Below the pieces are notes generated by a model. That model saw nothing but the letters and a program-made list of their open reading frames with translations, made no database searches and was not told where the DNA came from. A DNA stretch of 6,286 nucleotides from Tannerellaceae bacterium (GTDB lineage Bacteria > Bacteroidota > Bacteroidia > Bacteroidales > Tannerellaceae). The stretch spans positions 1 through 6,286 of the forward strand of contig JAITHO010000222.1 in assembly GCA_031279915.1 (NCBI GenBank), in the 5' to 3' direction. Positions 1 through 6,225 of the stretch are shown here, piece after piece. The stretch's first letter is position 1; each line of letters opens with the position of its first letter. The position numbers and the translations under genes are program-made.

Positions 1-341
1 CCTAACGTTCCAAAAGCCTGAATTTTTTCTGGCGAAGGCGTCCTAACGTTAGGATTGTAAAAACTTTTTTTTCCTCGGGCTTTCGGAACGTTCCAAAAGG
101 CCGATTTTTTTTGGATTGAGCTTTTGGAACGTTCCAAAAGGCCGACTTTTTTTGGATTGGGCTTTTCGAACGTTCCAAAAGGCCGACTTTTTTTGGATTG
201 AGCTTTCGGAACGTTCCAAAAGGCCGACTTTTTTTGGATCGGGCTTTTCGAACGTTAGGGCCTTTACAAAAAAATTATCTGGGACTTTCCTAACGTTAGG
301 ATGACCTGACTTTTTGGACAGCTGTCCTAACGTTAGGAAAG
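1..341. repeat. 41-bp palindromic tandem array (nine AACGTT centres), cut by the window edge
   Basis: Nine AACGTT cores start at 4, 45, 87, 128, 169, 210, 251, 292 and 329; spacings are 41, 42, 41, 41, 41, 41, 41 and 37. Each core sits in a larger palindrome. The outer ones are TCCTAACGTTAGGA (perfect, 14 bp, at 41-54, 288-301 and 325-338); the inner ones have GGAACGTTCC or CGAACGTTCC. The spacers carry T-tracts of 5-8 (23-28, 65-72, 105-112, 147-153, 188-194, 229-235, 311-315), except one with A7 (268-274). The four units from 87 to 250 are almost identical; outer units are diverged. There are no unique spacers, so this is not CRISPR. Open frames exist across it on both strands, but they follow from the low stop content of the repeat and show no recognisable protein. 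Function unknown; it could be a multi-site protein-binding region, curved DNA or a minisatellite. The left end is not seen. Confidence 0.95.
87..250. repeat. Homogeneous core of the array: four near-identical 41-bp units
   Basis: Units start at 87, 128, 169 and 210 and differ at only a few positions: GAT/GAC before the T-run, GATTGAG/GATTGGG/GATCGGG after it, and TTTTGG/TTTTCG/TTTCGG before the next core. The centre at 121-140 is a perfect 20-bp palindrome with half-site CTTTTGGAAC; the neighbours are slightly imperfect versions. The high identity relative to the outer units suggests recent tandem duplication by slippage or unequal recombination. Confidence 0.9.
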
Positions 342-351
342 GCTCACAAAA

Positions 352-404
352 AAAAGATAGCCGCAATTTAGTTCCTCTTCGAACTTTTCTTGCGGCTATC
401 TTTT
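352..404 (-). terminator. Strong hairpin terminator for the tRNA-Ala transcript, possibly bidirectional
   Basis: A perfect 15-bp stem is formed by 352-366 and 390-404 (arms AAAAGATAGCCGCAA and its complement). The 23-nt loop holds a second small inverted repeat, AGTTC at 370-374 with GAACT at 381-385, so the structure can extend. On the minus strand it lies just downstream of the tRNA and ends in a run of U (A-run 348-355 on the plus strand), as for a Rho-independent terminator. The plus strand also has a T-rich tail (401-412), so transcripts leaving the repeat array could stop here as well. Confidence 0.85.
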
Positions 405-411
405 AATTTTT

Positions 412-488
412 TGGTGGAGCATACGAGACTCGAACTCGTCACCTTTAGACTGCCAGTCTAACGCTCTAGCCAGATGAGCTAATGCCCC
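412..488 (-). tRNA. tRNA-Ala, anticodon GGC
   Basis: The minus strand folds into a full cloverleaf. The acceptor stem GGGGCAT pairs with ATGCTCC and contains the G3:U70 wobble pair, the main identity element for alanyl-tRNA synthetase. The anticodon arm TTAGA-CTGGCAG-TCTAA gives anticodon GGC, reading GCC and GCU. The T arm has ACGAG-TTCGAGT-CTCGT. The discriminator base is A73 (position 415), and CCA is encoded in the DNA (412-414). It stands alone, not inside an rRNA operon visible here, with its own promoter-like box upstream (506-513) and a strong terminator downstream. Confidence 0.97.
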
Positions 489-505
489 GGATTTGTTTTC
501 GGCTG

Positions 506-513
506 CAAATATA
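506..513 (-). promoter_or_regulatory. Putative -7 box for the tRNA-Ala gene
   Basis: On the minus strand this reads TATATTTG, an exact match to the Bacteroides -7 consensus TAnnTTTG. It lies 17 nt before the first base of the tRNA, which would allow a short 5' leader. No TTTG -33 box is found at the usual distance on this strand, so the call rests on one box and its position. Confidence 0.5.
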
Positions 514-529
514 GAAGATTAATTTGATT

Positions 530-537
530 TATCTTTG
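530..537 (+). promoter_or_regulatory. Putative -7 box for the DUF4286-ruvC operon
   Basis: TATCTTTG matches the Bacteroides -7 consensus TAnnTTTG and lies 17 nt before the ATG at 555, followed by an A-rich leader typical of Bacteroidota genes, which often lack a Shine-Dalgarno sequence. The expected upstream TTTG is absent at about 18-21 bp spacing; the nearest TTTG (492-495) is too far away. It faces the tRNA promoter box at 506-513, so the 66-bp gap is a compact divergent promoter region. Confidence 0.5.
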
Positions 538-554
538 CCGGAAAAAAAAATATT

Positions 555-875
555 ATGATATTCTATAACATCACATTTCTTGTCGACAAAGAGCTTGGTA
601 CCGAAGGGGCTGATTATCTCAGGAACAATTTCATACCTGAGGCAATCTGCAGCGGATTGCTGTCAAATCCTTGCATGAAAAAGGTTTTATATACTCCGAA
701 CGATGACAGCGAGAGCTATGCTGTTCAGTTTCATGCGGGCAGCATTGAGCTGTTGAATGCCTGGAACGATGATCATGGGCGGCGGCTTCAGCATCGCTTG
801 CGCGAACGCTTTGGCGAACGTATCCTTTGTTTTGCAACTATTCTTGAGGAGATCAGCTTGCACGATGACCGATAG
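555..875 (+). CDS. DUF4286 family protein (small conserved protein of unknown function)
   Basis: A 106-residue soluble protein with no signal peptide or membrane segment. The N-terminus [14 protein letters not shown], the central [18 protein letters not shown] and the C-terminal [18 protein letters not shown] match, from memory, the DUF4286 family found in Bacteroidota, usually about 100 residues long, so it appears full length. The alternation of strands and helices suggests a dimeric ferredoxin-like alpha/beta barrel fold, but no catalytic residues are evident. Its last codons overlap ruvC by 11 bp (865-875), which points to translational coupling; the same neighbour is common in Bacteroidales. 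No biochemical role is known to me, and a link to recombination is only suggested by the pairing with ruvC. The ATG at 555 follows an A-rich leader and a promoter-like box. Confidence 0.85.
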   Translation: MIFYNITFLVDKELGTEGADYLRNNFIPEAICSGLLSNPCMKKVLYTPNDDSESYAVQFHAGSIELLNAWNDDHGRRLQHRLRERFGERILCFATILEEISLHDDR

Positions 876-1422
876 CCGTGTGATAATGGGCATTGATCCG
901 GGTACGATTGTGATGGGCTACGGGATTTTGCGGATAAGGGGTGGCGCTCCGATGGTGGAGGCTCTTGGGGTATTGCAATTAGACAAGTATGCTGATCCTT
1001 ATCTTCGTCTGGGCAAGATATTCGAGCGTGTGAGCGGTTTGATCAGCGAATATCGTCCTGGGGAGTTAGCCATCGAAGCTCCCTTTTTCGGCAAAAATGT
1101 TCAGAGTATGCTTAAGCTTGGGCGGGCTCAGGGTGTGGCCATAGCAGCGGCCTTGCAGCATGGCGTTCCTGTTTTCGAATACGCTCCTCTGAAGATCAAG
1201 ATGTCGATTACCGGCAACGGCAATGCCTCGAAGGAACAAGTGGCCGGCATGCTGCAGCGCTTCCTGCATATTCCTAAGGAGAACATGCTCCCCCAGCTGG
1301 ATGCTACCGACGGCTTGGCGGCTGCCGTTTGCCATTTTTTCCAGAGCAAAAGCCTCGGCTCGGAGAAGAAGTACACGGACTGGAAGGACTTCATCCGCCG
1401 TAATCCGAATCGGAAGTTATAG
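865..1422 (+). CDS. ruvC: Crossover junction endodeoxyribonuclease RuvC
   Basis: This is the Holliday-junction resolvase that nicks symmetrically across a four-way junction, working with the RuvAB branch-migration motor in homologous recombination. From the ATG at 865 the protein has 185 residues, normal for the family. The RNase H-like fold is marked by [12 protein letters not shown] near the N-terminus, [11 protein letters not shown] in the middle and [10 protein letters not shown] near the C-terminus. The four metal-binding acidic residues are all present: D11, E71, D146 and D149, equivalent to E. coli D7, E66, D138 and D141. An open frame extends upstream to 757, but that part lies inside the DUF4286 gene and does not resemble RuvC; starting at [13 protein letters not shown] fits homologues. 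The start overlaps the DUF4286 stop by 11 bp, so the two are cotranscribed. No ruvA or ruvB is in the window. Confidence 0.97.
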   Translation: MTDSRVIMGIDPGTIVMGYGILRIRGGAPMVEALGVLQLDKYADPYLRLGKIFERVSGLISEYRPGELAIEAPFFGKNVQSMLKLGRAQGVAIAAALQHGVPVFEYAPLKIKMSITGNGNASKEQVAGMLQRFLHIPKENMLPQLDATDGLAAAVCHFFQSKSLGSEKKYTDWKDFIRRNPNRKL

Positions 1423-1456
1423 CCGCCAACCTGTGCCGCCTTCATTATCTCAGGAT

Positions 1457-1486
1457 TTTGCAGAATCGGAAATACTCATATCTTTG
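1457..1486 (+). promoter_or_regulatory. Bacteroides-type promoter for the yqaA-like gene and downstream genes
   Basis: TTTG at 1457-1460 (-33 box) and TATCTTTG at 1479-1486 (-7 box, consensus TAnnTTTG) are separated by 18 bp, close to the spacing of the major sigma factor promoters of Bacteroidota. It lies in the 109-bp gap after ruvC, and a start site near 1493 would give a leader of about 40 nt before the ATG at 1532. This is the best promoter match in the window. Confidence 0.65.
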
Positions 1487-1531
1487 CTTTACGATTTTTT
1501 ATTAACAGAATTTTGTTCCCCCCAAAATGCT

Positions 1532-1999
1532 ATGCTTGATTTCCTTGTTCACTACGGATATTTCGGATTGTTCTTAGCCTGTTTTCTGGCGGCAACGATA
1601 TTGCCTTTCGGTTCGGAAGCTGTGTTTGCGGCTCTGATGGTTGCGGGGCTTGATGTTGTGACCTGCGTGATCGTAGGCTCGCTTGGAAGCGGGATGGGAG
1701 GCATGACCAATTATTGCCTCGGCTTGCTAGGCAAGGTTGAGTGGATTGAGAAATATTTGCGTGTGAAGCAGGAAAAGGTTGAGAGCGCTATCCATTGGGT
1801 TAATCGTTATGGCGGAGCCTATCTGGCATTCTTCAGCTTTTTGCCCTTCGTTGGCGACGTGATTCCTATTGCTCTCGGATTTATGAAATCTAATGTATGG
1901 AAGGTTGGTACAAGCCTCTTTGCGGGAAAAACGTGCAGGTATATAGTTCTTGTGTTTATAGTCGATTATTTTGCCCATGCTATTCATTATATAAAATAA
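1532..1999 (+). CDS. YqaA/DedA-like (VTT/SNARE-associated) integral membrane protein
   Basis: A 155-residue hydrophobic protein of the inner membrane. It shows the features of the YqaA branch of the DedA superfamily: a first hydrophobic hairpin (residues about 8-39) with the LPFGSEA turn at 24-30, a glycine-rich second segment (GSLGSGMGGMTNYCLG, 49-64), a polar helix with YLRVKQEKVE, then FLPFVGDVIPIALGF (103-117), and a last segment with AGKTCRY and IVLVFIVDYF (131-147). The LPxVGD-P and GK-RY motifs are typical of YqaA. DedA proteins are implicated in lipid transport, membrane homeostasis and proton-motive force; the substrate of this one is unknown. The ATG at 1532 starts the homologous part; the in-frame upstream extension runs back through ruvC and is not real. 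It has its own promoter and probably heads the transcript with the following genes. Confidence 0.88.
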   Translation: MLDFLVHYGYFGLFLACFLAATILPFGSEAVFAALMVAGLDVVTCVIVGSLGSGMGGMTNYCLGLLGKVEWIEKYLRVKQEKVESAIHWVNRYGGAYLAFFSFLPFVGDVIPIALGFMKSNVWKVGTSLFAGKTCRYIVLVFIVDYFAHAIHYIK

Positions 2000-2024
2000 T
2001 TTTTTTAATACAGTAAGAAGTAAT

Positions 2025-2405
2025 ATGAAGACAAAGATTTTGAGATTTATGTTGGCCTCATTAATAATGATGCTAAGCGTGGCTGCACAAGCCCAAACCG
2101 ATGCCGATCCTTCCGGCCAGTGGAGCTATTCATGTCCTGAGGCTCCTTATGAGTATCAAAGCGGCAAGCTGGAATTTGCAAAAGACAAAGACAGCGGCAA
2201 GCTGACGATGAAGTTTATTTTTGGCGAAAGCGTCGCCTCCAAGGCTTTTACGGTTGAGAAACAGGGGACGTCCTACATTTGCAACTGCATGGTTGATAAC
2301 TTTGATATTGTGGTAGCTTTCACGCGGCAGGGCGATACCATGACCGGCAAAGTGATGGCCGACCAATGGGAATTGCCTATCACAATGAAGCCGCTGACTA
2401 AGTGA
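2025..2405 (+). CDS. Small exported protein, unknown function
   Basis: A 126-residue protein with a clear Sec signal peptide: KTK at the N-terminus, a hydrophobic core (residues about 6-22) and a probable signal peptidase I site AQA/Q after residue 23. There is no lipobox cysteine, so it is likely periplasmic or secreted, not a lipoprotein. The mature part begins DPSGQWSYSCPEAPYEYQSGKLEF and continues with short alternating strands (KLTMKFIFGE, KAFTVEKQG, DTMTGKVMADQWELPITM), suggesting a small beta-sandwich or lipocalin-like fold. It resembles, from memory, small secreted proteins common in Bacteroidales, none with a known role. Mature cysteines are C37, C86 and C88; the C-N-C arrangement could form a disulfide or bind metal, but this is speculation. 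It starts 25 bp after the yqaA-like stop and overlaps the SUI1 gene by 4 bp. Confidence 0.85.
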   Translation: MKTKILRFMLASLIMMLSVAAQAQTDADPSGQWSYSCPEAPYEYQSGKLEFAKDKDSGKLTMKFIFGESVASKAFTVEKQGTSYICNCMVDNFDIVVAFTRQGDTMTGKVMADQWELPITMKPLTK

Positions 2406-2749
2406 AATCAGAAGGACGAAAAAACCGCGAAGGGGTGGTTTATTCCACTAATCCCGACTTCTCTGTTATGAATGATGATGATAAGGAAGAGAGTCGGTCA
2501 TTAGAAAATCGGGAGCAAGCCCTGCGAGTGTCAGCCGACAAGCGCAACAGGAAGGGGAAGATCGTCACACTCATTAGCGGTTTTAGCGGGCCGGGGCACG
2601 AACTTGATGCCCTGGCCCGTTTGCTGAAACTGAAATGCGGAGTTGGAGGCTCTACTAAAGATGGGGAGATAATCCTCCAGGGAGATTTCCGCGATAAGGT
2701 TATTGAGATCCTTCACCGAGAGGGATACTCTAAAAGCAAAAGAATTTAG
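2402..2749 (+). CDS. SUI1/eIF1-like translation factor (YciH family)
   Basis: A 115-residue protein whose C-terminal half (residues about 50-112) is a SUI1 domain: KGKIVTLISGFSGPGHELDALARLL followed by the signature LKCGVGGSTKDGEIILQGDFRDKVIEIL and the terminal GYSKSKRI. In archaea and eukaryotes this fold is initiation factor a/eIF1, which checks start-codon choice on the small ribosomal subunit; E. coli YciH is the bacterial counterpart and its role is less settled. The N-terminal part is acidic and probably disordered, but GVVYSTNPDF (11-20) is a conserved feature of Bacteroidales homologues. That supports the GTG at 2402 as start, since the next ATG (2469) would remove this motif. The GTG overlaps the previous gene's TGA (GTGA), indicating translational coupling. 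Confidence 0.92.
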   Translation: MKSEGRKNREGVVYSTNPDFSVMNDDDKEESRSLENREQALRVSADKRNRKGKIVTLISGFSGPGHELDALARLLKLKCGVGGSTKDGEIILQGDFRDKVIEILHREGYSKSKRI

Positions 2750-2800
2750 AACGGATCTTATGCTATCCGAAAACGCACCATATTATATTCAATTCGCATA

Positions 2801-5800
2801 ATGCTTACCGTATACAGAGCCTCCGCAGGCGCCGGAAAAACTCACCGGCTGACCGGCGAGTATCTCAGGATGCTATTCGAGGGAGGCGAAGGAGCTTTCC
2901 GCAACATCCTCGCCGTGACCTTCACTAACAAGGCTACCGACGAAATGAAAAGCCGTATCATCCAGGAGCTGCATCGGCTTGGCAACGGACGTCACTCGCA
3001 ATATGCCGACGAACTCTCAGCTATCTGCTCCATTCCCGAATCCGAAATCAGGAAAAAAGCGAAGAAGATGCTCACGGCCATCCTTCACGACTACGGGTCG
3101 TTCGGCATAAGCACCATCGACCGCTTTTTCCAGCAAACCATGCGCGCTTTTGTTCGCGACATAGGCATGCAAGGCGGCTATACCATCGAATTGGATGATA
3201 ACGTTGCCCTCACGGAGGCCGTCGACAATATGCTGAACGACCTGGAGAACAACCCGCGCTTGCTCGAATGGCTATTGCGCTTCGCCGCCGGAAAAGTTGA
3301 GGAAGGCAAGGGCTGGGATATGCGTAAGGATATAATGCAGCTCGGAAAGGAGTTGTTTAAGGAAAACTACAAAGCGCTCTGCTCCGACGATCAGGCCTCT
3401 CTTAACAAAACCGAACTCAAGCTCTACCGCAAGGATCTCAATGCCATAATCGCCTCCACCGAACAGAATGTGCGCAATATCGGAGAGCAGGGATTGGCCC
3501 TGATGAGGCGCTTCGGGCTGGAGCCGTCGGACTTCATTAATCGAACGCGGTCGCCCTTCGTACTGTTCGTACGCCTGGCCAAGGGCGAGATGAGCGCACC
3601 CTCGGCCACCTTTATCGGCCTGGCCAACAACAACGCCGGATGGTACTCCAAAACAACGGCTGCCGACATAAAGGCCAGGATCGACACAGCCTTCAGCGGC
3701 GGACTGAACAACTGCGTCAATGCCGTGATCGCCTTGTTCAATAATCTAACCGACTATCATACCGCAAAGGAATCGCTTCGCTTTTATCACGCCCTCGGCA
3801 TCCTTTCCGACCTCTCAGAGCAAATAGCCGAATGGCGAACGGAGCGCAACATTATGCTCATTGCCGACACGGCCGAACTTCTTTGCCGCATCATCGACGG
3901 CAGCGACGCTCCCTTCATCTACGAAAAAACAGGTACGCGAATAGATCACTACATGATAGACGAGTTTCAGGATACGAGCCGTATGCAGTGGCACAATTTC
4001 CTGCCGCTGCTGAGCGATAGCCTTGCCCGCGGAATGAGCAATCTGGTTGTTGGCGACGTGAAGCAAAGCATCTACCGCTTCCGCAATTCAGACTGGAAGC
4101 TCCTCGACGAGCAGATCGGCAAAGACTTCCGCCCTGATTTGCTGCGCGAAGAAACTCTGGAACAAAATTGGCGGAGCGCCGAGAATATCATTGCTTTCAA
4201 CAACCGCATGTTCGAAGTAGCTCCCAACATTTTGCAATCCGTATACAACGAAACGCTCGAATCATCCACTCTATCCGAAGAGAAAAAGTCGTATTATGGC
4301 GGGCGAATTATCGAAGCATATTCCAACAGCCGCCAAAGCGTTCCGCCTCCATCCGAAGGTAGCGGCGGGCACGTATCCGTTGAATATCTGCTCAAGGAGG
4401 AAGGATGCGACTGGCGCGACGAAGCCCTGAATCGCCTCCCCCTCATGATAGAAAAATTGCAAGACGCAGGCTATCGAGCAGAAGACATCGCCATCCTGAC
4501 ACGCAAAAACAAAGAGTGCACACAAATAGCCGACGCCCTTCTGCTATACAAAAACGAGCATCCTTCGGATAAATATTGCTACGACATTATCTCCGACGAA
4601 GCCCTCCTTGTCGACCGATCGCCATCGGTTCGCTTCCTCCTCTCCATGCTGCGCCATCTCAATGCTCCTGCCGACGAAACATGCCGACGGATAGCCGTCG
4701 TGGCATATACCTTCATCAGCGATCCCAATGCCGGAGAAGGCAGCTTGCCTCACGAATTTCCCGCCGAGATTGCAGCAGAGCTCGAAAAGCTGTCGAAATT
4801 CTCCCTGTATGAGGCCACCGAAGGCTTGCTGCGTTTGTTTGACCACATTTTTCCGGCCGGAGAGCACGTTTTCATCCAAGCCTTCTTGGATACAATTCTC
4901 GAATTTGTACAGCGCGAAAACTCAGATGCCGAGCGCTTCCTCCGCTGGTGGACCGACACGAGCCCAAAGCGCTGCATCGCCATGCCCGACGACCGAAACG
5001 CCATCCGCATCCTCACCATCCACAAAGCTAAAGGGCTCGGATTTCGCGCCGTCATAATCCCGTTTTGCGATTGGGAGATCGATCACGACCAAGCGCATCC
5101 GGTTACTTTATGGTGCCGATCGAACCTCGAACCATTCAACCGCCTGCCCATTGTTCCCTTGCGATACAGCAGCAACCTTGCCTCCACGCACTTTGCGGAG
5201 GACTATTTTGAGGAGCGGCTCCAGGTCGCAATCGACAATCTCAACACCATGTACGTAGCCTTCACCCGCGCCAAGGAAGATCTGCTGATCATGTCGCCTC
5301 TTGAAAGCAAAAAGGAAAATAAAATGGGAACAATAAGCGGCTTGCTGCGATCCGCGCTCGAAACAGGCTTAGGACTTGGGGCCGATGAACTCCTCTACGA
5401 GCAAGGCGCCTCCGCCCCAGCCCAACGCAGCTCCTCCCAGCCCGACGGCATCGGCATCAGCATGGGACGCCTCAGCTCCGTATCGCCCCACGACCGGCTG
5501 AAGCTCCGATTGCACAGTCGCGAATTTGATATATCTAACCCTCAACGCAAGCACGGAAAACTCATGCACGAAATCCTCAGCAGCATACTCACCGCCGCCG
5601 ACATCTCGCCCGCCATCGAAGGCTATCGCCTGCGAGGAATAATTAACAGCGAGGAATCAGCCCTCCTTGCCGACCAGCTATCCGCCCTAATCCACTCGCC
5701 CTTGGTTGGCGCCTGGTTCGACGGCTCGGCCAAAGTCATGAACGAAACAGAAATACTGAGCGAAACGGGCGAAAAGTTTCGTCCGGACCGAATCATTCTG

Positions 5801-5974
5801 CAAGATCAAGGAGTGATAATTGTTGACTACAAATTCGGAAACCGTAAACGTTCGGAAGACAGGCTCCAGATTGCCCGATACATGGAGCTCGTTGGTCGCA
5901 TGGGCTATCCCAATGTTGAAGGCTATCTATGGTATGTTAGCCTCGGCGAAGTGGATAAAGTTGAAGCCGAATAG
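2801..5974 (+). CDS. UvrD/RecB-type helicase-nuclease (AddA/RecB-like)
   Basis: A 1057-residue superfamily 1A helicase fused to a RecB-family nuclease, expected to unwind and resect double-strand DNA ends for RecA-dependent repair. Helicase motifs occur in order: Walker A ASAGAGKTH (7-15), Ia AVTFTNKATDEM (38-49), Ib STIDRFFQ (104-111), Walker B MIDEFQDTS (385-393), III VVGDVKQSIYRFR (416-428), IV NWRS (456-459), V ILTIHKAKGLGF (737-748) and VI VAFTRAKEDL (819-828). The C-terminal PD-(D/E)XK nuclease has H923 in GKLMHEIL, D996 in RPDRI, D1009 and K1011 in IIVDYKFG, and the QxxxY motif Q1023-Y1027. All key residues are present, so both activities are probably intact. The partner subunit (AddB-like) is not in the window and may lie beyond the right edge. 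The gene begins 51 bp after the SUI1 gene with no convincing promoter. Its plus strand is C-rich, opposite to the genes before it. AddA versus RecB cannot be decided from sequence alone. Confidence 0.95.
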   Translation: MLTVYRASAGAGKTHRLTGEYLRMLFEGGEGAFRNILAVTFTNKATDEMKSRIIQELHRLGNGRHSQYADELSAICSIPESEIRKKAKKMLTAILHDYGSFGISTIDRFFQQTMRAFVRDIGMQGGYTIELDDNVALTEAVDNMLNDLENNPRLLEWLLRFAAGKVEEGKGWDMRKDIMQLGKELFKENYKALCSDDQASLNKTELKLYRKDLNAIIASTEQNVRNIGEQGLALMRRFGLEPSDFINRTRSPFVLFVRLAKGEMSAPSATFIGLANNNAGWYSKTTAADIKARIDTAFSGGLNNCVNAVIALFNNLTDYHTAKESLRFYHALGILSDLSEQIAEWRTERNIMLIADTAELLCRIIDGSDAPFIYEKTGTRIDHYMIDEFQDTSRMQWHNFLPLLSDSLARGMSNLVVGDVKQSIYRFRNSDWKLLDEQIGKDFRPDLLREETLEQNWRSAENIIAFNNRMFEVAPNILQSVYNETLESSTLSEEKKSYYGGRIIEAYSNSRQSVPPPSEGSGGHVSVEYLLKEEGCDWRDEALNRLPLMIEKLQDAGYRAEDIAILTRKNKECTQIADALLLYKNEHPSDKYCYDIISDEALLVDRSPSVRFLLSMLRHLNAPADETCRRIAVVAYTFISDPNAGEGSLPHEFPAEIAAELEKLSKFSLYEATEGLLRLFDHIFPAGEHVFIQAFLDTILEFVQRENSDAERFLRWWTDTSPKRCIAMPDDRNAIRILTIHKAKGLGFRAVIIPFCDWEIDHDQAHPVTLWCRSNLEPFNRLPIVPLRYSSNLASTHFAEDYFEERLQVAIDNLNTMYVAFTRAKEDLLIMSPLESKKENKMGTISGLLRSALETGLGLGADELLYEQGASAPAQRSSSQPDGIGISMGRLSSVSPHDRLKLRLHSREFDISNPQRKHGKLMHEILSSILTAADISPAIEGYRLRGIINSEESALLADQLSALIHSPLVGAWFDGSAKVMNETEILSETGEKFRPDRIILQDQGVIIVDYKFGNRKRSEDRLQIARYMELVGRMGYPNVEGYLWYVSLGEVDKVEAE

Positions 5975-5984
5975 TGTACCCCCT

Positions 5985-6225
5985 CGATTGAATCCCCTGT
6001 CGCCACCAGATTTTTTGGCGACACCCGATTGAATCCCCTGTCGCCGCCAGATTTTTTGACGACACCCGATTGAATCCCCTGTCGCCGCCAGATTTTTTGG
6101 CGACACCCGATTGAATCCCCTGTCGCCGCCAGATTTTTTGACGACACCCGATTGAATCCCCTGCCGCCACCAGATTTTTTGGCGACACCCGATTGAATCC
6201 CCTGCCGTCACCAGATTTTTTGGCG
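5985..6225. repeat. Tandem array of six 41-bp hairpin units after the helicase gene
   Basis: The motif GATTGAATC begins at 5986, 6027, 6068, 6109, 6150 and 6191, exactly 41 bp apart. Each unit runs GATTGAATC (itself an inverted repeat), CCCC, then a potential hairpin with arms TGTCGCC and GGCGACA around a loop with a T6 tract, then CCC. In unit 1 the arms are 5998-6004 and 6017-6023. T6 tracts are at 6011, 6052, 6093, 6134, 6175 and 6216. Units 2-4 are nearly identical; units 5 and 6 carry changes (CTGCCG, GTCACC), and unit 6 breaks off after GGCG. The array begins 10-12 nt after the helicase stop codon. Several frames are open through it on the minus strand only because the unit contains no minus-strand stop; they are not convincing genes. 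No flanking terminal inverted repeats or transposase are seen. Function unknown. Confidence 0.95.

Noticed and set aside
1..341. CRISPR array
   Set aside because: The units are contiguous tandem repeats with similar spacers, not constant repeats separated by unique spacers, and no cas gene is present.
1..341. MITE or insertion sequence carrying the arrays
   Set aside because: Minisatellite-bearing MITEs are known in Porphyromonas, but no terminal inverted repeats, target-site duplication or transposase are visible around either array; the left end is off the window, so it cannot be fully excluded.
49..366. Minus-strand 105-residue open frame, and a plus-strand one at 116-304, across the left array
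   Set aside because: Both are translations of the 41-bp repeat in shifting frames with no recognisable domain; the minus-strand one also runs into the terminator hairpin.
757..864. Longer RuvC starting at 757
   Set aside because: The extra 36 residues lie wholly in the DUF4286 gene in another frame and are unlike RuvC N-termini; [13 protein letters not shown] is a normal start.
2752..2769. Terminator between the SUI1 and helicase genes (CGGAT...ATCCG)
   Set aside because: The stem is only 5 bp with an 8-nt loop and no T-run follows on the plus strand.
2788..2815. A dif-like site (TTCGCATAATG resembles a XerC arm) at the skew switch
   Set aside because: After the 6-bp spacer the other arm (CCGTATACAGA) does not resemble the conserved XerD arm TTATGTTAAAT, and the reverse reading also fits only one arm. 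Half of it lies in the helicase coding start.
5985..6225. Series of intrinsic terminators for the helicase gene
   Set aside because: The T6 tract lies in the hairpin loop, not after the stem, on either strand, so it does not fit a Rho-independent terminator.
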